Source of the DNA: Pycnococcus provasolii
Taxonomy: Eukaryota > Chlorophyta > Pseudoscourfieldiophyceae > Pseudoscourfieldiales > Pycnococcaceae
Assembly: GCA_938743325.2 (NCBI GenBank)
Contig: OW568893.1
Location: 124,001 to 188,000 of the forward strand
DNA length: 64,000 bases
Reading direction: 5' to 3'
In this document: piece after piece, positions 48,878 through 58,526 of the stretch
How the letters are laid out: each line of letters begins with the position of its first letter
Position numbering within the stretch: position 1 is the stretch's first letter
Program-made: the position numbers and the translations under genes
The notes under the pieces: generated by a model
Told to the model about the DNA's origin: nothing
Database searches by the model: none
The model's input: the letters and a program-made list of their open reading frames with translations, nothing else

Positions 48878-50089
48878 ATGGCCTCCTCTGCGGTTCCCCC
48901 CTCCGTGCGTATACAGGCGGCGGACGACCCTATCATCGTCACCATGCGACGACTCCTGCAGGCGCGTGAAGACGGCGACGTCGTATCGCTCGCACAGGGC
49001 GTCGTGTCGTGGGCGCCGCCCGAGTGCGCGCTCGTCGCGGCGGAACAGAACGTGCGCGCATCTTTCGCGTCATCGTACGGAAACGACGACGGCGACGAAG
49101 AGCTGCGAGAGGCAATCAGAAAGAAACTCGACGAGAGAAATCAACTGCCGTACGATGACACATATGTTATGGTCACGGCGGGAGCAAACCAGGCATTCTT
49201 CAACTGTGCCGTCGCACTCGCAGACTCGCAGAGCAAGGCGGTTCTCTTCGCGCCGTACTACTTCAACCACCTCATGGCGCTGCAAATGACTGGCGTGGAA
49301 ACCGTCATCGGACCGAGCCGTCTCGACGACGGGTCGGGAGCGCCGGACGTTCAGTGGCTCGCGGACACGTTCAAAAACCACGACGACGTGCGCATGGTCG
49401 TGCTGTGCAACCCGTGCAATCCTACGGGCGTCGTGTACGACTTCGACACTCTGCAGGCTGTTAGCAACCTGTGCAAGGAGAATGGAGCGTGGCTTGTCGT
49501 CGACAACACGTACGAAGACTTTCTGTACGCCGACGGCGCGTTCGAGGCGGGGCACAAGTGCCTTGCTGATCAGCACGTCGTCAACATATTTTCCATGAGC
49601 AAGGGATACGGCATGATGGGCTGGCGTGTTGGGTACATCGCCGCGAGTATGAAGGATGGCGGCGCGCTATCCGAAGAGTTGCTGAAGGTGCAGGATACGT
49701 GCCCCATCTGTGCCAACAGGCTCGCGCAGCGTGCGGCGCTCGCAGCGCTCACGGACAAGTCGGCGGGCCCGTCGTGGGTTCGTTCGAACGTTGAGGAGGT
49801 CACGCGTCCGAACCAGCAGAAGGTGCTTGCGGCTGTTCGTGCGGGAGGTGCGCCAAACGTCGTGGGCGGCGCTGGCGCGATTTACCTCATGGTCAACATT
49901 CCAGGAAGCCAGGACGACATGGAATTTGTCAAGTTCATGATAAAGGAATACGGCGTGGCTGTGATACCCGGCGTCGCGCATGGCATGCCAGGCTGGATCA
50001 GGGTCGCGTACGCGAACGTCGACGCGGAGATATGCGACGAAGCTTGCCGTCGTCTTGAGGCGGGCATGAAGGCGTGGGCAGCGTTGTAG
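48878..50089 (+). CDS. Class I/II PLP aminotransferase (aromatic/ISS1-VAS1-like)
   Basis: 403 residues from the Met at 48878; the frame is open further upstream (a Met at 48623 would add 85 Arg/Ser-rich residues, possibly a transit peptide). Fold type I features: SLAQGVVSWAPP, SSYGNDDGDEELREAIRKKL, TAGANQAFFNC, CNPCNPTGVV, VVDNTYEDFLY (Asp and Tyr contacting PLP), the Schiff-base Lys in FSMSKGYGMMGWRVGY (about 242), and a C-terminal Arg in GWIRVAYAN for substrate carboxylate. The pattern is closest, from memory, to plant ISS1/VAS1 aminotransferases, which move amino groups among aromatic amino acids, Met and pyruvate-derived acids. Substrate assignment is uncertain. The 3' end is only 50 bp from the convergent DUF1279 gene. 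Confidence 0.88.
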   Translation: MASSAVPPSVRIQAADDPIIVTMRRLLQAREDGDVVSLAQGVVSWAPPECALVAAEQNVRASFASSYGNDDGDEELREAIRKKLDERNQLPYDDTYVMVTAGANQAFFNCAVALADSQSKAVLFAPYYFNHLMALQMTGVETVIGPSRLDDGSGAPDVQWLADTFKNHDDVRMVVLCNPCNPTGVVYDFDTLQAVSNLCKENGAWLVVDNTYEDFLYADGAFEAGHKCLADQHVVNIFSMSKGYGMMGWRVGYIAASMKDGGALSEELLKVQDTCPICANRLAQRAALAALTDKSAGPSWVRSNVEEVTRPNQQKVLAAVRAGGAPNVVGGAGAIYLMVNIPGSQDDMEFVKFMIKEYGVAVIPGVAHGMPGWIRVAYANVDAEICDEACRRLEAGMKAWAAL

Positions 50090-50138
50090 ACATGTAAACA
50101 ACTGTGCCATTGGAAAATTGAAACAAACTTTACAAGCG

Positions 50139-50828
50139 CTACTTGCCAGCACGCCCGCGCGTCAGCATGCGTGTCAATGCGGGTGTCGTTGCCAGCACAA
50201 ATGGAAAACGTACCACCTCCAACGCTTCGTTCAGGGCGATTGCAGCGGCGACGTTTCCTGCAGCTGGTGGAAGTCCAAGCTGGTGCAGGTTGATTTTTCC
50301 CGACGTCGCACGCTCAAGTGCGCCGATGAGATCAACCTCGAACACCTCGAGTGTCCCGTATAGTGCAGCGCCAGTTATCACCCACATACCCGTCCAGTAG
50401 ATCATGAACACGGGACCATGCTTCTGCAAACTGCCGAGCACGCCCACGCCGCGACTAGGCGTTGTGGATGACTGCTGTGCCTCCAACTTGCCTTGCAGTT
50501 CTTCGACTTTCGTTTCCAGCTCAGCGATGCGCTTTTGCAGTTGACTAGGGCTTTGACTCGCGTTTGGTTTTGGCGTATTTACGGCCGACGCCGCAAACGA
50601 CTGTGAAGGCTGTGTCATCATTCTTCTCACCCAGGACTCCCCAGGAGCCGTCGAACTCAGCGACGGCGGCGGCGCCAACGTCGTCGAGTTGAGCGAACGT
50701 AACACCACGCGCGAAGTGACTTGAGCACAAGTCTTCGAGGCACTGGCTTGAACAGGAATGGCGACAGGGACAGTACTTGCGCCTGCGCATGAGCGCGCTG
50801 CCAGCCGACGGAGCAGCAGCATCGCCAT
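50139..50828 (-). CDS. DUF1279 (FAM210-like) mitochondrial membrane protein
   Basis: 229 residues from the Met at 50828 (MAMLLLRRLAARSCAGAST), which starts a mitochondrial presequence; the frame is open to 51008 but that part has no targeting logic. A coiled coil (KRIAELETKVEELQGKLEAQ) precedes the DUF1279 domain: LQKHGPVFMIYWTGMWVITG, then ALYGTLEVFEVDLIG and AIALNEALEVVRFPFVLATT. Animal members (FAM210A/B) sit in the mitochondrial inner membrane and affect mitochondrial translation and metabolism. Coiled coil plus DUF1279 is a common arrangement. It ends in a basic tail (RMLTRGRAGK). Confidence 0.8.
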   Translation of the reverse strand: MAMLLLRRLAARSCAGASTVPVAIPVQASASKTCAQVTSRVVLRSLNSTTLAPPPSLSSTAPGESWVRRMMTQPSQSFAASAVNTPKPNASQSPSQLQKRIAELETKVEELQGKLEAQQSSTTPSRGVGVLGSLQKHGPVFMIYWTGMWVITGAALYGTLEVFEVDLIGALERATSGKINLHQLGLPPAAGNVAAAIALNEALEVVRFPFVLATTPALTRMLTRGRAGK

Positions 50829-51269
50829 CGCCGGAATGTCTGGTCCTGTGGTGAGTGCTGGGAAAGCGGAGGAGGAGGAGGTTCCCTGACGGCGGAAAGG
50901 AAACCCGCGAAGTTCATACCCTACCTCCGAAATGGTCCGTCCAAAATCTGGAAAAAAAAACATCTTGAGTTCTTCTAAACCCGAATAATCACCCGAGCAA
51001 AACGGCAAAAAACGTCTTGACTTAAAGGTGGGAGGTCTCGACTTAAGGCTACGTCACGCACTTCTTGGCAGTCGTCGTGGTGACGGTGCAGTTTCGGATA
51101 CTCGCAGTTCGAAATGCCACATTATTAACTCACTCGCGCACTTCAAGTTGGACCGGGACACCTCGTTGATCTCACGGATCCACCCGGGTCTCCTGTGGAT
51201 TTTATTAAGTCACGGAGTCGTCAGCATGTGTGGCTCATGTTGTTACACACCAAAAGTTATCATACAACA

Positions 51270-52499
51270 TCAATCAGTCTTCTTATTCGCGGAAGCACTT
51301 AACGACGACGACGATGAGCACCACATAAGCGCGTCGGATAGCAAGGCGCTGAATTGCGTGTAGAGCTCCTCAACGCCCGTGGGATGGCGAAGCAACATAT
51401 GATTAGCGCCGGGAACGCGAATGACGCGCAAGCGCGATGAGCATTCCTCGTAGACACCACTCTGGAGCTGCGCAATCCATGTCTCGGCGCACTGCACGGG
51501 AGTGTGATCGTCGTCGGCGCCGGACAGGAAGTAGATGTGCGGTTGGTGTGGACGCAGGCGCTCGCCATGCACGTACGGGCACGTTGAGGCGTAGAGGCGA
51601 TCCCCTTCCGTGAACGGAACGTCGAGGCCTTTGTTGACGCTGGGCTTGCCGCCTGGTCGAAGCCAGTTGGGTGTGGCTGATACTGCAAGAACGTGCGTGA
51701 CGCGCTCGTCGAGTGTCGCGGCAGTCACGAAGGCATCGCCACCAACAGAAAAACCGATACAAATCACGGGCACGCGTTTGCCTTCACCACCGTCACGCTT
51801 GAGCGCCGTCTCCGGGTACGTTGCCGCGACCCAGTCGAGAACGTGACTGACGTCTTTCGCACTCTGCAAAATGGCGTTCCAGAATGCGTCCTTGCGGTTT
51901 GAGTGGAAGTCGACGTGCTCCGACACATCCGTCCGTCTGCTTCCGACATGTGGGTGGTCCCACCCGACGACGAGCAAGTCGCCCTGTTCTTGCACCGTAT
52001 TGCGTTTGGTGGTACCGTGCAAATATCTGACGCTTTGTATGGCGAGTGCTGTTGCGTGTGTGAAGATGCGCTCCTTCGCACCGAGTGCGGGAAGCACACA
52101 CAAGACGGCGCGTATATCCTTGCTTTGCGCATCCGCTCGTCGTGTCCAGGAGTCCTTGGGTTTGCATATGCTTACGCGTGCCGTGAGCAGTTCCTGCACG
52201 TCGTCGTTCTTAAGTGTTTGCGTCCGTTCCTTGGCGTCTCTGCCGTCCGGTCCTAGTCCGTCGCTGTCGTCGAGGTTCGCCTTTCGTTTCGCCGATCTGA
52301 TAAGTCGCGGTAGTTGCGAAGCTTCGACGAGAGTTCGGATCAGTTTCGGCACGTACATGAAGGCGTGTACGACGACGTATATCATGAGGCCAAGCCCGCA
52401 CGAGAACACAGATGCCCTTAAGAAGGCGTGCCATAGCCGGCCTGCGAGTTGCACGGCGTCGACGACATCCCCGCTGCCGCCGGTGTGGGACATCATCAC
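51270..52499 (-). CDS. Membrane-associated alpha/beta hydrolase
   Basis: 409 residues. An N-terminal hydrophobic segment (ASVFSCGLGLMIYVVVHAFM, about 30-50) likely anchors it. The hydrolase fold starts near AVLCVLPALGAKE. The nucleophile elbow is ICIGFSVGGDAF (Ser about 248). The acid is in YFLSGADDDHTP (about 331) and the His in VPGANHMLLRHP (about 368), the dienelactone-hydrolase/acyl-hydrolase-like order. The catalytic triad is therefore complete. The substrate is unknown; esters, lipids or acyl-CoA are possible. It ends with a Ser-rich tail. It follows the DUF1279 gene on the same strand. Confidence 0.82.
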   Translation of the reverse strand: MMMSHTGGSGDVVDAVQLAGRLWHAFLRASVFSCGLGLMIYVVVHAFMYVPKLIRTLVEASQLPRLIRSAKRKANLDDSDGLGPDGRDAKERTQTLKNDDVQELLTARVSICKPKDSWTRRADAQSKDIRAVLCVLPALGAKERIFTHATALAIQSVRYLHGTTKRNTVQEQGDLLVVGWDHPHVGSRRTDVSEHVDFHSNRKDAFWNAILQSAKDVSHVLDWVAATYPETALKRDGGEGKRVPVICIGFSVGGDAFVTAATLDERVTHVLAVSATPNWLRPGGKPSVNKGLDVPFTEGDRLYASTCPYVHGERLRPHQPHIYFLSGADDDHTPVQCAETWIAQLQSGVYEECSSRLRVIRVPGANHMLLRHPTGVEELYTQFSALLSDALMWCSSSSSLSASANKKTD

Positions 52500-52797
52500 G
52501 CAAGGGGGAGGGGAGAGACACAGCCGGTTTGGAATGGAGAGGGATTTTTTCCAGGGGCCCCCCGTGCAAGCCCACGAAAACTCCCTCGCACGGTCAGGTC
52601 AACCCTTCCTCTCGGTCAACCCTCTCGAGGCGTTCACGGAGAGATCGTACTACCTTAGTACTACAGGTCTCCAAGGCGAGAGACGTGTACATAGTTCTAT
52701 TTTCATCAGGGAGGGTTTACTGTACATATGTACTTTTTCAAGTTCAAGGAACTTAGTCTATGGTGGTTATGTTTTCCCGACTTAGGGATGCTCCCGG

Positions 52798-52828
52798 GTT
52801 AGGGTTAGGGTTAGGGTTAGGGTTAGGG
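52798..52828 (+). repeat. TTAGGG array
   Basis: Five consecutive GGGTTA units, about 300 bp upstream of the hydrolase start and within 20 bp of a GGGGATCC core (52842). Confidence 0.9.
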
Positions 52829-52984
52829 CCCCGTTATGGTTGGGGATCCACGAGGAATTGGTTTGGTCTGGTCGGGTCTCGGGAAGGCTTCGGCCTCCCC
52901 ATCTCATTCAGACTTCAGAAATTCTGAAACCCCTTGGGGTGGAAGCTCTTGCATCTCCTAATTATTTGCTAAGTCGGAGCTACA

Positions 52985-53095
52985 GGTCGGGGGAGGGGCG
53001 CCTCATAACGGAGATTTTGGTCGGAGGACGAGGCGCCTCATAACGGAGATTTTGGTCGGAGGAGGGGCGCCTCATAACGGAGATTTTGGTCGAAG
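52985..53095. repeat. 35-bp tandem repeat, three copies
   Basis: Three copies of a 34-35-bp unit containing GGCGCCTCATAACGGAGATT and TTGGTCGGAGGA; the GCGCCTC landmark is at 52998, 53033 and 53067. Confidence 0.9.
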
Positions 53096-53949
53096 AAAGA
53101 ATGGAACATCCCCCCTTTTTTTGAACGCCCTTGGGCAATTGACAGATGGATGGGGACACCTTGGTCGGTGGCTACAGGTCGGTGGAGGGGGCGCTTCATG
53201 GGGAGTTTGAAAAATTGCGGGATTGTTCGGGGCCAGAGGTCGGGCAACCTTTTTCTCCATCGGCAACCTTTTTTTGATCGGGGCTCCAGGTCGGAGGGAA
53301 GTGGGCAAATTTTGTTGGTCGGCGCCAAGGTCGGGAGGCATTGCCGCTCATCGCGCCTTTGTTGCGAGGGTCTCCAAGTCGGACGGAGAGGGACCGGCAA
53401 CATCTTTGTTGGTCGGGGCTCCAGGTCGGTGGGGGAAGGGTGGGTGGCATGGGTGGATTCGCAGTTCGGTGGGATGGGTGGTGTAGTCGAGGAGGGGGAA
53501 TGTCTCTAAAAAATGGGGGTTTCAGCTCTAGGCCCCCGGCCACCTTATCCCATTATTCCGCTTGGTTGGAACCTCCGGCTGTCCGGTCTCGGTTTCTTGG
53601 ACTGCGCCCTCGTCAGTCGGAAATGGGGGAGTGCGGAGTCCAGGGAGTCGAGGGAGGCTCGGACTGTGCAGTGTGCCCTTTACTAGACCTTATCGTAGTC
53701 TAATAAGAACTAACTATGCACGAACCTGATTAGGCGAGGCGAGACGTGTGATTCGCGTGGTTCCCCCCTTCTTCTTCCCCTCCTTAGAGTTAGACTATTG
53801 TTGACGCCTCGAGCCCATTTCTTCTCGTTGACGACAAGACAAGACAACGGCCTCCTTGACTTCTGCTGCGCTCGGCTGACCAGTGACGAGGGACAAGGGA
53901 CGAGTCCTTCCTCGACTGTCAACTGTCGTAAAGGTCCACAGCTGAGCAC

Positions 53950-54020
53950 GACCCCCTCTCCTCTCCTCTCCTTCCCTCTCCCTCTCCTCTCCTCTCCTTC
54001 CCTTCCCTTCCCTTCCCTTT
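53950..54020. repeat. CT-rich (CTCTCC/CCTTCC) repeat
   Basis: Polypyrimidine run of CTCTCCTCTCC and CCTTCCCTTCC units about 170-240 bp before the NEK start, possibly part of its promoter or leader. Confidence 0.8.
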
Positions 54021-54191
54021 CCGCCTGCTCCTCAGGTTACTACGACCGGACCGCAACGCCTCGTCCAGGGACGGTCCGGTCCGGGACGTTGACGACAGTA
54101 CTACTACGACAGTAGTCCCCCTCAGTCCTCACGCGACGCTTCGTAGTTGACTGACCACGGGCCGTTCCCCTCGTTCCCCTCCTTTCAAGCC

Positions 54192-55784
54192 ATGGCGGAC
54201 TCTTTGAGCAAGAACGACGGTCTTGCACGCGCGTCTGCGGCCGCGGCAGAGGACACCGCGGCCGCAGGTGTCGCGCCAGCAGAAACGGACGGACCACCCG
54301 CGCGAGCGAACCCGGCGGCCAAGTACAAGGCCGTGCGGCAAATTGGAAAGGGGACGTTCGGCACCGCGCTGCTCGTCGAAGCGCCCGCGACGGGTAAGAA
54401 ATACGTCATGAAGAGAATACGACTCGCAAGAATGACAAGACAACAGCGCGACGCCGCGCTCTTGGAAATGTCACTCCTAAGCAAACTCGAACACCCGAAC
54501 ATTCTGGAGTACAAGGAGGCGTGGGTCGAAAGTGGACACACCATCAACATCGTCACGCAGTACTGCAGCCGCGGAGACCTGCTCACGCTGTTACGCAAGT
54601 GGAGAGGACCGCCGCCAGACGAGGCGTTCGTCGTCGAAGTGCTCGTCCAGCTCACTGCCGCGCTCAGCTACGTGCACGGGCACGACGTCTTGCACCGCGA
54701 CGTCAAGAGCTCGAACGTCTTCCTCACGCACCGAGGACTCGTGCAGCTCGGCGACTTTGGACTCGCAGCGCGCGTGGGACCGCTCGACAATGACACCGTG
54801 CCCGGCACCATGGTGGGCACCCCCAACTACATGGCGCCGGAGGTCATATCCGAAAAGCCTCACGGACGGCCTTGCGACGTCTGGAGTCTCGGCTGCGTGA
54901 CGTATGAGATGATGGCACTGCGGCCAGCTTTCGCGGCATTCGACCTCGACGGGCTCATACGCAAGGTCAAGTCGGCGTCCGCGCCCAAGGTGCCAGAGCG
55001 TTTCTCTAACGAGCTCAAGACGACCGTGCACAAGATGCTCAGCAAGAGGGCGACGGACAGACCAACGTGCCAGTCCATGCTGGAGGACAACTGGCTCAAG
55101 CAATACGTGCCAGGAGTTAAGGAGAAGGTGACTGGCCTGTCGAGCCCCATGCGCACGTCGCGGCTACCGCCCATACACGTCACGGCATCCGCAGCGCGCG
55201 ACGGCAGAGCGCGTGCTTCGACGCATGCACGCCGAGGTCCGGGCGCCGCGGGGAACATCGTCGCCCCGGGGTATGCGCAGGCAACGGCGACGGCGCAGGT
55301 GGCCGCGGCGGTGCCGACGAGGCGTGGGCTGTACCAGTACGGGTTTCGCAACGGCACCGAGCCGCCGAAGCACGGCAAGAAGCTCGCCCCGATCGAGAGC
55401 GGCGGCCGGCTTCGCGCCGGGACGGACCCCGCGATGCAGGCTGGCGAAACGCAAGCCTTCCACGGCAAGAAGAGGGGCGTGGTGCTCAACCCGATCGAGA
55501 AGGCGACGCGGCGGAGAAGAGGGGATGGCGACATGCCCGTCCCCACGGCGCTCAAGATGTACCGTCCGCCCGTGCGCAAGGCAAAGCTCGAGCCTATGGC
55601 ACCGGATCTGGCCACGCTCAAGAGGATGGACGTGCCAACTCTTGAGAACGACGGCGCTGCTGAGTTTAAAAAAGTGCTCAACGGCGCAAGAAAGCGCGTA
55701 TTGAGCGGTCGGAGGCCTCTAGTGAAAAAGCTCACGCCCGACGCACGCCGAGGCTATGGCGCGACGCCGGAACCAGACCAATAA
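54192..55784 (+). CDS. NEK (NIMA-related) Ser/Thr protein kinase
   Basis: 530 residues. The kinase domain spans about 42-305: glycine loop IGKGTFGTALLV (about 51), ATP-anchoring Lys in YVMKRIRLARM (about 73), catalytic loop LHRDVKSSNVFLT (about 168), DFG in LGDFGLAARVG, and VGTPNYMAPEVISEKPHGRP with the NEK-type activation loop. LSKLEHPNILEYKEAWVESG and WSLGCVTYEM also fit NEKs. NEKs act at basal bodies, cilia and microtubules or in mitosis. The long C-terminal tail (about 310-530) is basic and disordered with repeated KKLAPIE or KAKLEPMAP-type short motifs, perhaps partner docking. The start at 54192 follows a leader and precedes a short Ala-rich stretch. Confidence 0.92.
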   Translation: MADSLSKNDGLARASAAAAEDTAAAGVAPAETDGPPARANPAAKYKAVRQIGKGTFGTALLVEAPATGKKYVMKRIRLARMTRQQRDAALLEMSLLSKLEHPNILEYKEAWVESGHTINIVTQYCSRGDLLTLLRKWRGPPPDEAFVVEVLVQLTAALSYVHGHDVLHRDVKSSNVFLTHRGLVQLGDFGLAARVGPLDNDTVPGTMVGTPNYMAPEVISEKPHGRPCDVWSLGCVTYEMMALRPAFAAFDLDGLIRKVKSASAPKVPERFSNELKTTVHKMLSKRATDRPTCQSMLEDNWLKQYVPGVKEKVTGLSSPMRTSRLPPIHVTASAARDGRARASTHARRGPGAAGNIVAPGYAQATATAQVAAAVPTRRGLYQYGFRNGTEPPKHGKKLAPIESGGRLRAGTDPAMQAGETQAFHGKKRGVVLNPIEKATRRRRGDGDMPVPTALKMYRPPVRKAKLEPMAPDLATLKRMDVPTLENDGAAEFKKVLNGARKRVLSGRRPLVKKLTPDARRGYGATPEPDQ

Positions 55785-56002
55785 CGAGAACTACAGGACA
55801 TCGCTTCTATTTATTGTGTATCTATCTATGAACCTGACATGGCAACATCTGCATTGGTGCAAGGAGGGATCCCCCCCCTACCCTATGGTAGGGGCAGGGT
55901 CTCCTCTCGTCCTCTCGTCCTCTCCCCTCCTGTCGTCGCCGGCCACCTCAGTCAGTCCAGTGCTCCAAGAGGGTCGTCGTCCCCTTCCGTCTCTGCCCGG
56001 GT

Positions 56003-57754
56003 ATGGCGGGGACGCCCAGCCTTAATGGACTCGGCGTGGGCGCCGCAGAGGTGTCTCGAGAGGTGGTTGGGCCAACCTCTCGCACTCAAGCAAAGCGTAC
56101 CGTCGCATTCAGCGCGCGCATACTTCTCGCGTTCCTCCTCCTCGCACTCGCGGCTGTGTATGCGTCCCAGCACGCACACGTGTGGATGCACCCTCGTGTG
56201 CTCAAAAAAGACTACGAACACGTCAAGGCGGTTGCGAACGCCGTGCTTGGAGTTGTGGCAGCCGCTACAGTCGCGGCAGTTGCACCCATGCTCACGACGC
56301 GCGTCACCACGATGGACCGACGCGCGCTCTCAGCGGACAGAGGAAACACGGCGATGGCTGCTTGGGGTGACACGGCGGCCGTCGAAGCGGCGAGCGCGGA
56401 CAAAAGAAGAGTTGACTTGGCGACACTAGTGTGGAATATCGTGCCCAGTCCAACGGAAGAGCAGCTCGAAGCGCTCACTAGTGACGAACCGCCGAGCAGC
56501 GCACTCCGCCAGCTCGTCACTTGGTGGGCGAGCCTCGTTCGACTCAACGCGCCAGGTGGAAATGCGTCGGCTTGCACGGGCCGCAACGCCGACGGAAACA
56601 TTGTCATCCTCGCCGCAGTTCTCGTCATCACAGAAGCTGAGGCAGTAGCCACGCTCGGCCGCGATGCGATGCAGGCGCTACGCAGAAGCGGTGGTGCGAA
56701 ACACAGGACAGCGACAGCCTCAACGACAGAGGTGAACGTCTATGACGAAGAACATCATGATCCCGACTCCTTCGTCATTGTTGCGGACCTGCCGGGCTTG
56801 CCTGTTTCTGGCGTTGCGCTAGCAAGCTCCGTTGAAACGGGTGACGCGCCAGCTGTTCTGGCACTCCTCGGGCGCCATCTTGCGCGCACGGCACATCCTG
56901 CAGCAAATGGCATATTCGTGCGGATTCCAGAAACGCGCGCGCCGATCGCTCTGATGCACGCGGCACTCTCGGACGCCGGTTTTTCTCCCGCCATGCCGGC
57001 GGTGCATCGCCTATTCGACGTTAAGCGTGGCCCTGGTCGACGCCTCTTGCGCGCGCTGCGCCGGTATCGCTTGAAAGGCGGAATTGTGGAGGCTAGAACA
57101 ACAGACGCAAGTGACCTCGAAGAGGTGGCGCGGACATTGCTGGCGATCCGCGCATCGACCGTGATGGTTGGTGCACATGCTGGACGTGGCCTCATGCCCT
57201 CAACGCACATGCTCGCTTCTGTGCTGAGCCGAGACCATCCCGTATGTGCAACTACGCATGGTGGAGCGTGCGTACTTGTCGCTCGCGGCGCAAACGGTGC
57301 GCCGGAGGCTTTCGCACTTGCCGCAACATCGCATGATGGAAGCGTTCTACGTCTTCGCTGGTACGGTGAAGACAGAATAGCATCGCAAAGAAGTGGCGCC
57401 GGGCGCGCGTTGCTAGCGCACGCGTGTTCTATTGCGATGCTTCGTGGATGCCGACTCATCGACGTTGGTGGCGGAGAGTCGGGGGCGACACCTCCAGGTG
57501 CTCAAGCTGCTGAAAAGCTTGGCGCCATGCGCGAGCCATCCAACATCGCCACGTCAACGTTGCCTCTTGTTCCAGGTGCAGGGCGCAAGGCTCTTGCGGA
57601 GCATGTCTTGCTTGTGCCCTTAGAGAAGCGGCAGGATGATAACAAGACAAAGACTCTACTGTTGGCTGGACCTTCGAAAAGAAAGGCTACGCGATCAGCG
57701 TTAACAGCAATAGACAAGGCGACGAAACGTGCTATTCGTGATGTACGATTGTAA
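56003..57754 (+). CDS. Membrane protein with GNAT-like C-terminal domain
   Basis: 583 residues. Two hydrophobic segments lie near the N-terminus (ILLAFLLLALAAVYAS, about 37-52, and AVLGVVAAATVAAVAPML, about 78-95). The middle is unassigned. The C-terminal part has GIVEARTTDASDLEEVARTL, ACVLVARGANGAPEAFALAA, and RSGAGRALLAHACSIAMLRG followed by CRLIDVGGG. That order (a strand, an acetyl-CoA-like loop R-S-G-A-G-R-A, then a helix and a Gly-rich strand) fits the GNAT superfamily, in the style of FemAB/BioF2-type acyltransferases. The assignment is tentative, and the acceptor cannot be told. A GGATCCCC core lies at 55867, 136 bp before the start. Confidence 0.65.
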   Translation: MAGTPSLNGLGVGAAEVSREVVGPTSRTQAKRTVAFSARILLAFLLLALAAVYASQHAHVWMHPRVLKKDYEHVKAVANAVLGVVAAATVAAVAPMLTTRVTTMDRRALSADRGNTAMAAWGDTAAVEAASADKRRVDLATLVWNIVPSPTEEQLEALTSDEPPSSALRQLVTWWASLVRLNAPGGNASACTGRNADGNIVILAAVLVITEAEAVATLGRDAMQALRRSGGAKHRTATASTTEVNVYDEEHHDPDSFVIVADLPGLPVSGVALASSVETGDAPAVLALLGRHLARTAHPAANGIFVRIPETRAPIALMHAALSDAGFSPAMPAVHRLFDVKRGPGRRLLRALRRYRLKGGIVEARTTDASDLEEVARTLLAIRASTVMVGAHAGRGLMPSTHMLASVLSRDHPVCATTHGGACVLVARGANGAPEAFALAATSHDGSVLRLRWYGEDRIASQRSGAGRALLAHACSIAMLRGCRLIDVGGGESGATPPGAQAAEKLGAMREPSNIATSTLPLVPGAGRKALAEHVLLVPLEKRQDDNKTKTLLLAGPSKRKATRSALTAIDKATKRAIRDVRL

Positions 57755-58526
57755 CAACAAGCCTGGAATCTCGGCTAATCTCGGGTATCTTTACCGCTTT
57801 GCTACGAGCTGCAACGATTACTTTCGTAAGCCGGCGATTTTGCTTCCTTTGTTGAGCATAGCGGCACGTTTGCCGCCGGCGAACGTGCCGCTATCTAGGG
57901 TCTTTCTGCTCATCTCCCGCTGTTGGGTCCCGTTGTAAGTATCTGTTAGGGTTACGGATAGGGTTACGGCTAGGGTTACGCTAGGGTTACAGATTAGGGC
58001 TAGGGCTACAGCTAGGGTTACGGCATATTGCGTTATCTGCGCCGTTATAGGTGCTTTCAGCATGTCATTTTTTGTATACGACACGTCCTAATTATACTTA
58101 AGATGATGCCATGTCAAACTTTTAACATATCTGAATATATTTTTTTTTTCGGTACATATTCCGCGTTTGAAAAATGGATTAGGAATCTAACTAGTTTGTT
58201 AAATTACTTTGATTCTAATTATTTTGGAATTTCACACAGACTTTTTCGTACGGCGAGGTGGTGGTGCGCACGTTGTCGCAGCGCGTGCGCGAGGTCTTCG
58301 GCACGTCGTGCACGCCGACGCTTAGCTTAAAATCACGTCTGGGTGGTCGGGAACACGTCACGAAGCAAACCCCGAATCGATCATTTTCGACCTTTTCTTG
58401 ATAGATCCAAACCCCTACTATGGATAGAGGTGGGGCTAGGACAAACAAAAAAACAGTTTTTTTTTGGTTGTTGGTGAAAAGGTGAAAAATATCAAGAAGG
58501 CAGATTTTTTTTTTGCCTTATTACAT
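57755..58526. other. Intergenic region with degenerate telomere-like run
   Basis: Between two convergent genes. 57945-58020 is an array of GGGTTA/GGGTTACGGCTA-like units. The rest is AT-rich with poly(T) runs. A short coding-like patch (58237-58400) reads YGEVVVRTLSQRVREVFGTS in one plus-strand frame without a start; it may be a gene fragment. Confidence 0.5.
57945..58020 (+). repeat. Degenerate (TTAGGG)-like array
   Basis: About nine units of the types GGGTTAC, GGGTTACGGCTA and AGGGCTACAG, clearly derived from a TTAGGG-like array by drift. Confidence 0.8.

Larger units (their letters stand above)
52500..54191. other. 1.7-kb divergent intergenic region
   Basis: No gene is supportable. It contains a telomere-like array (52798-52828), a 35-bp tandem repeat (52985-53090), many scattered copies of CTCCAGGTCGG or CTACAGGTCGG (53165-53430), and CCTTCC/CTCTCC pyrimidine repeats (53950-54020) just before the NEK gene. 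Open frames exist on both strands over the G-rich part but have only repeat-driven composition. Confidence 0.55.
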
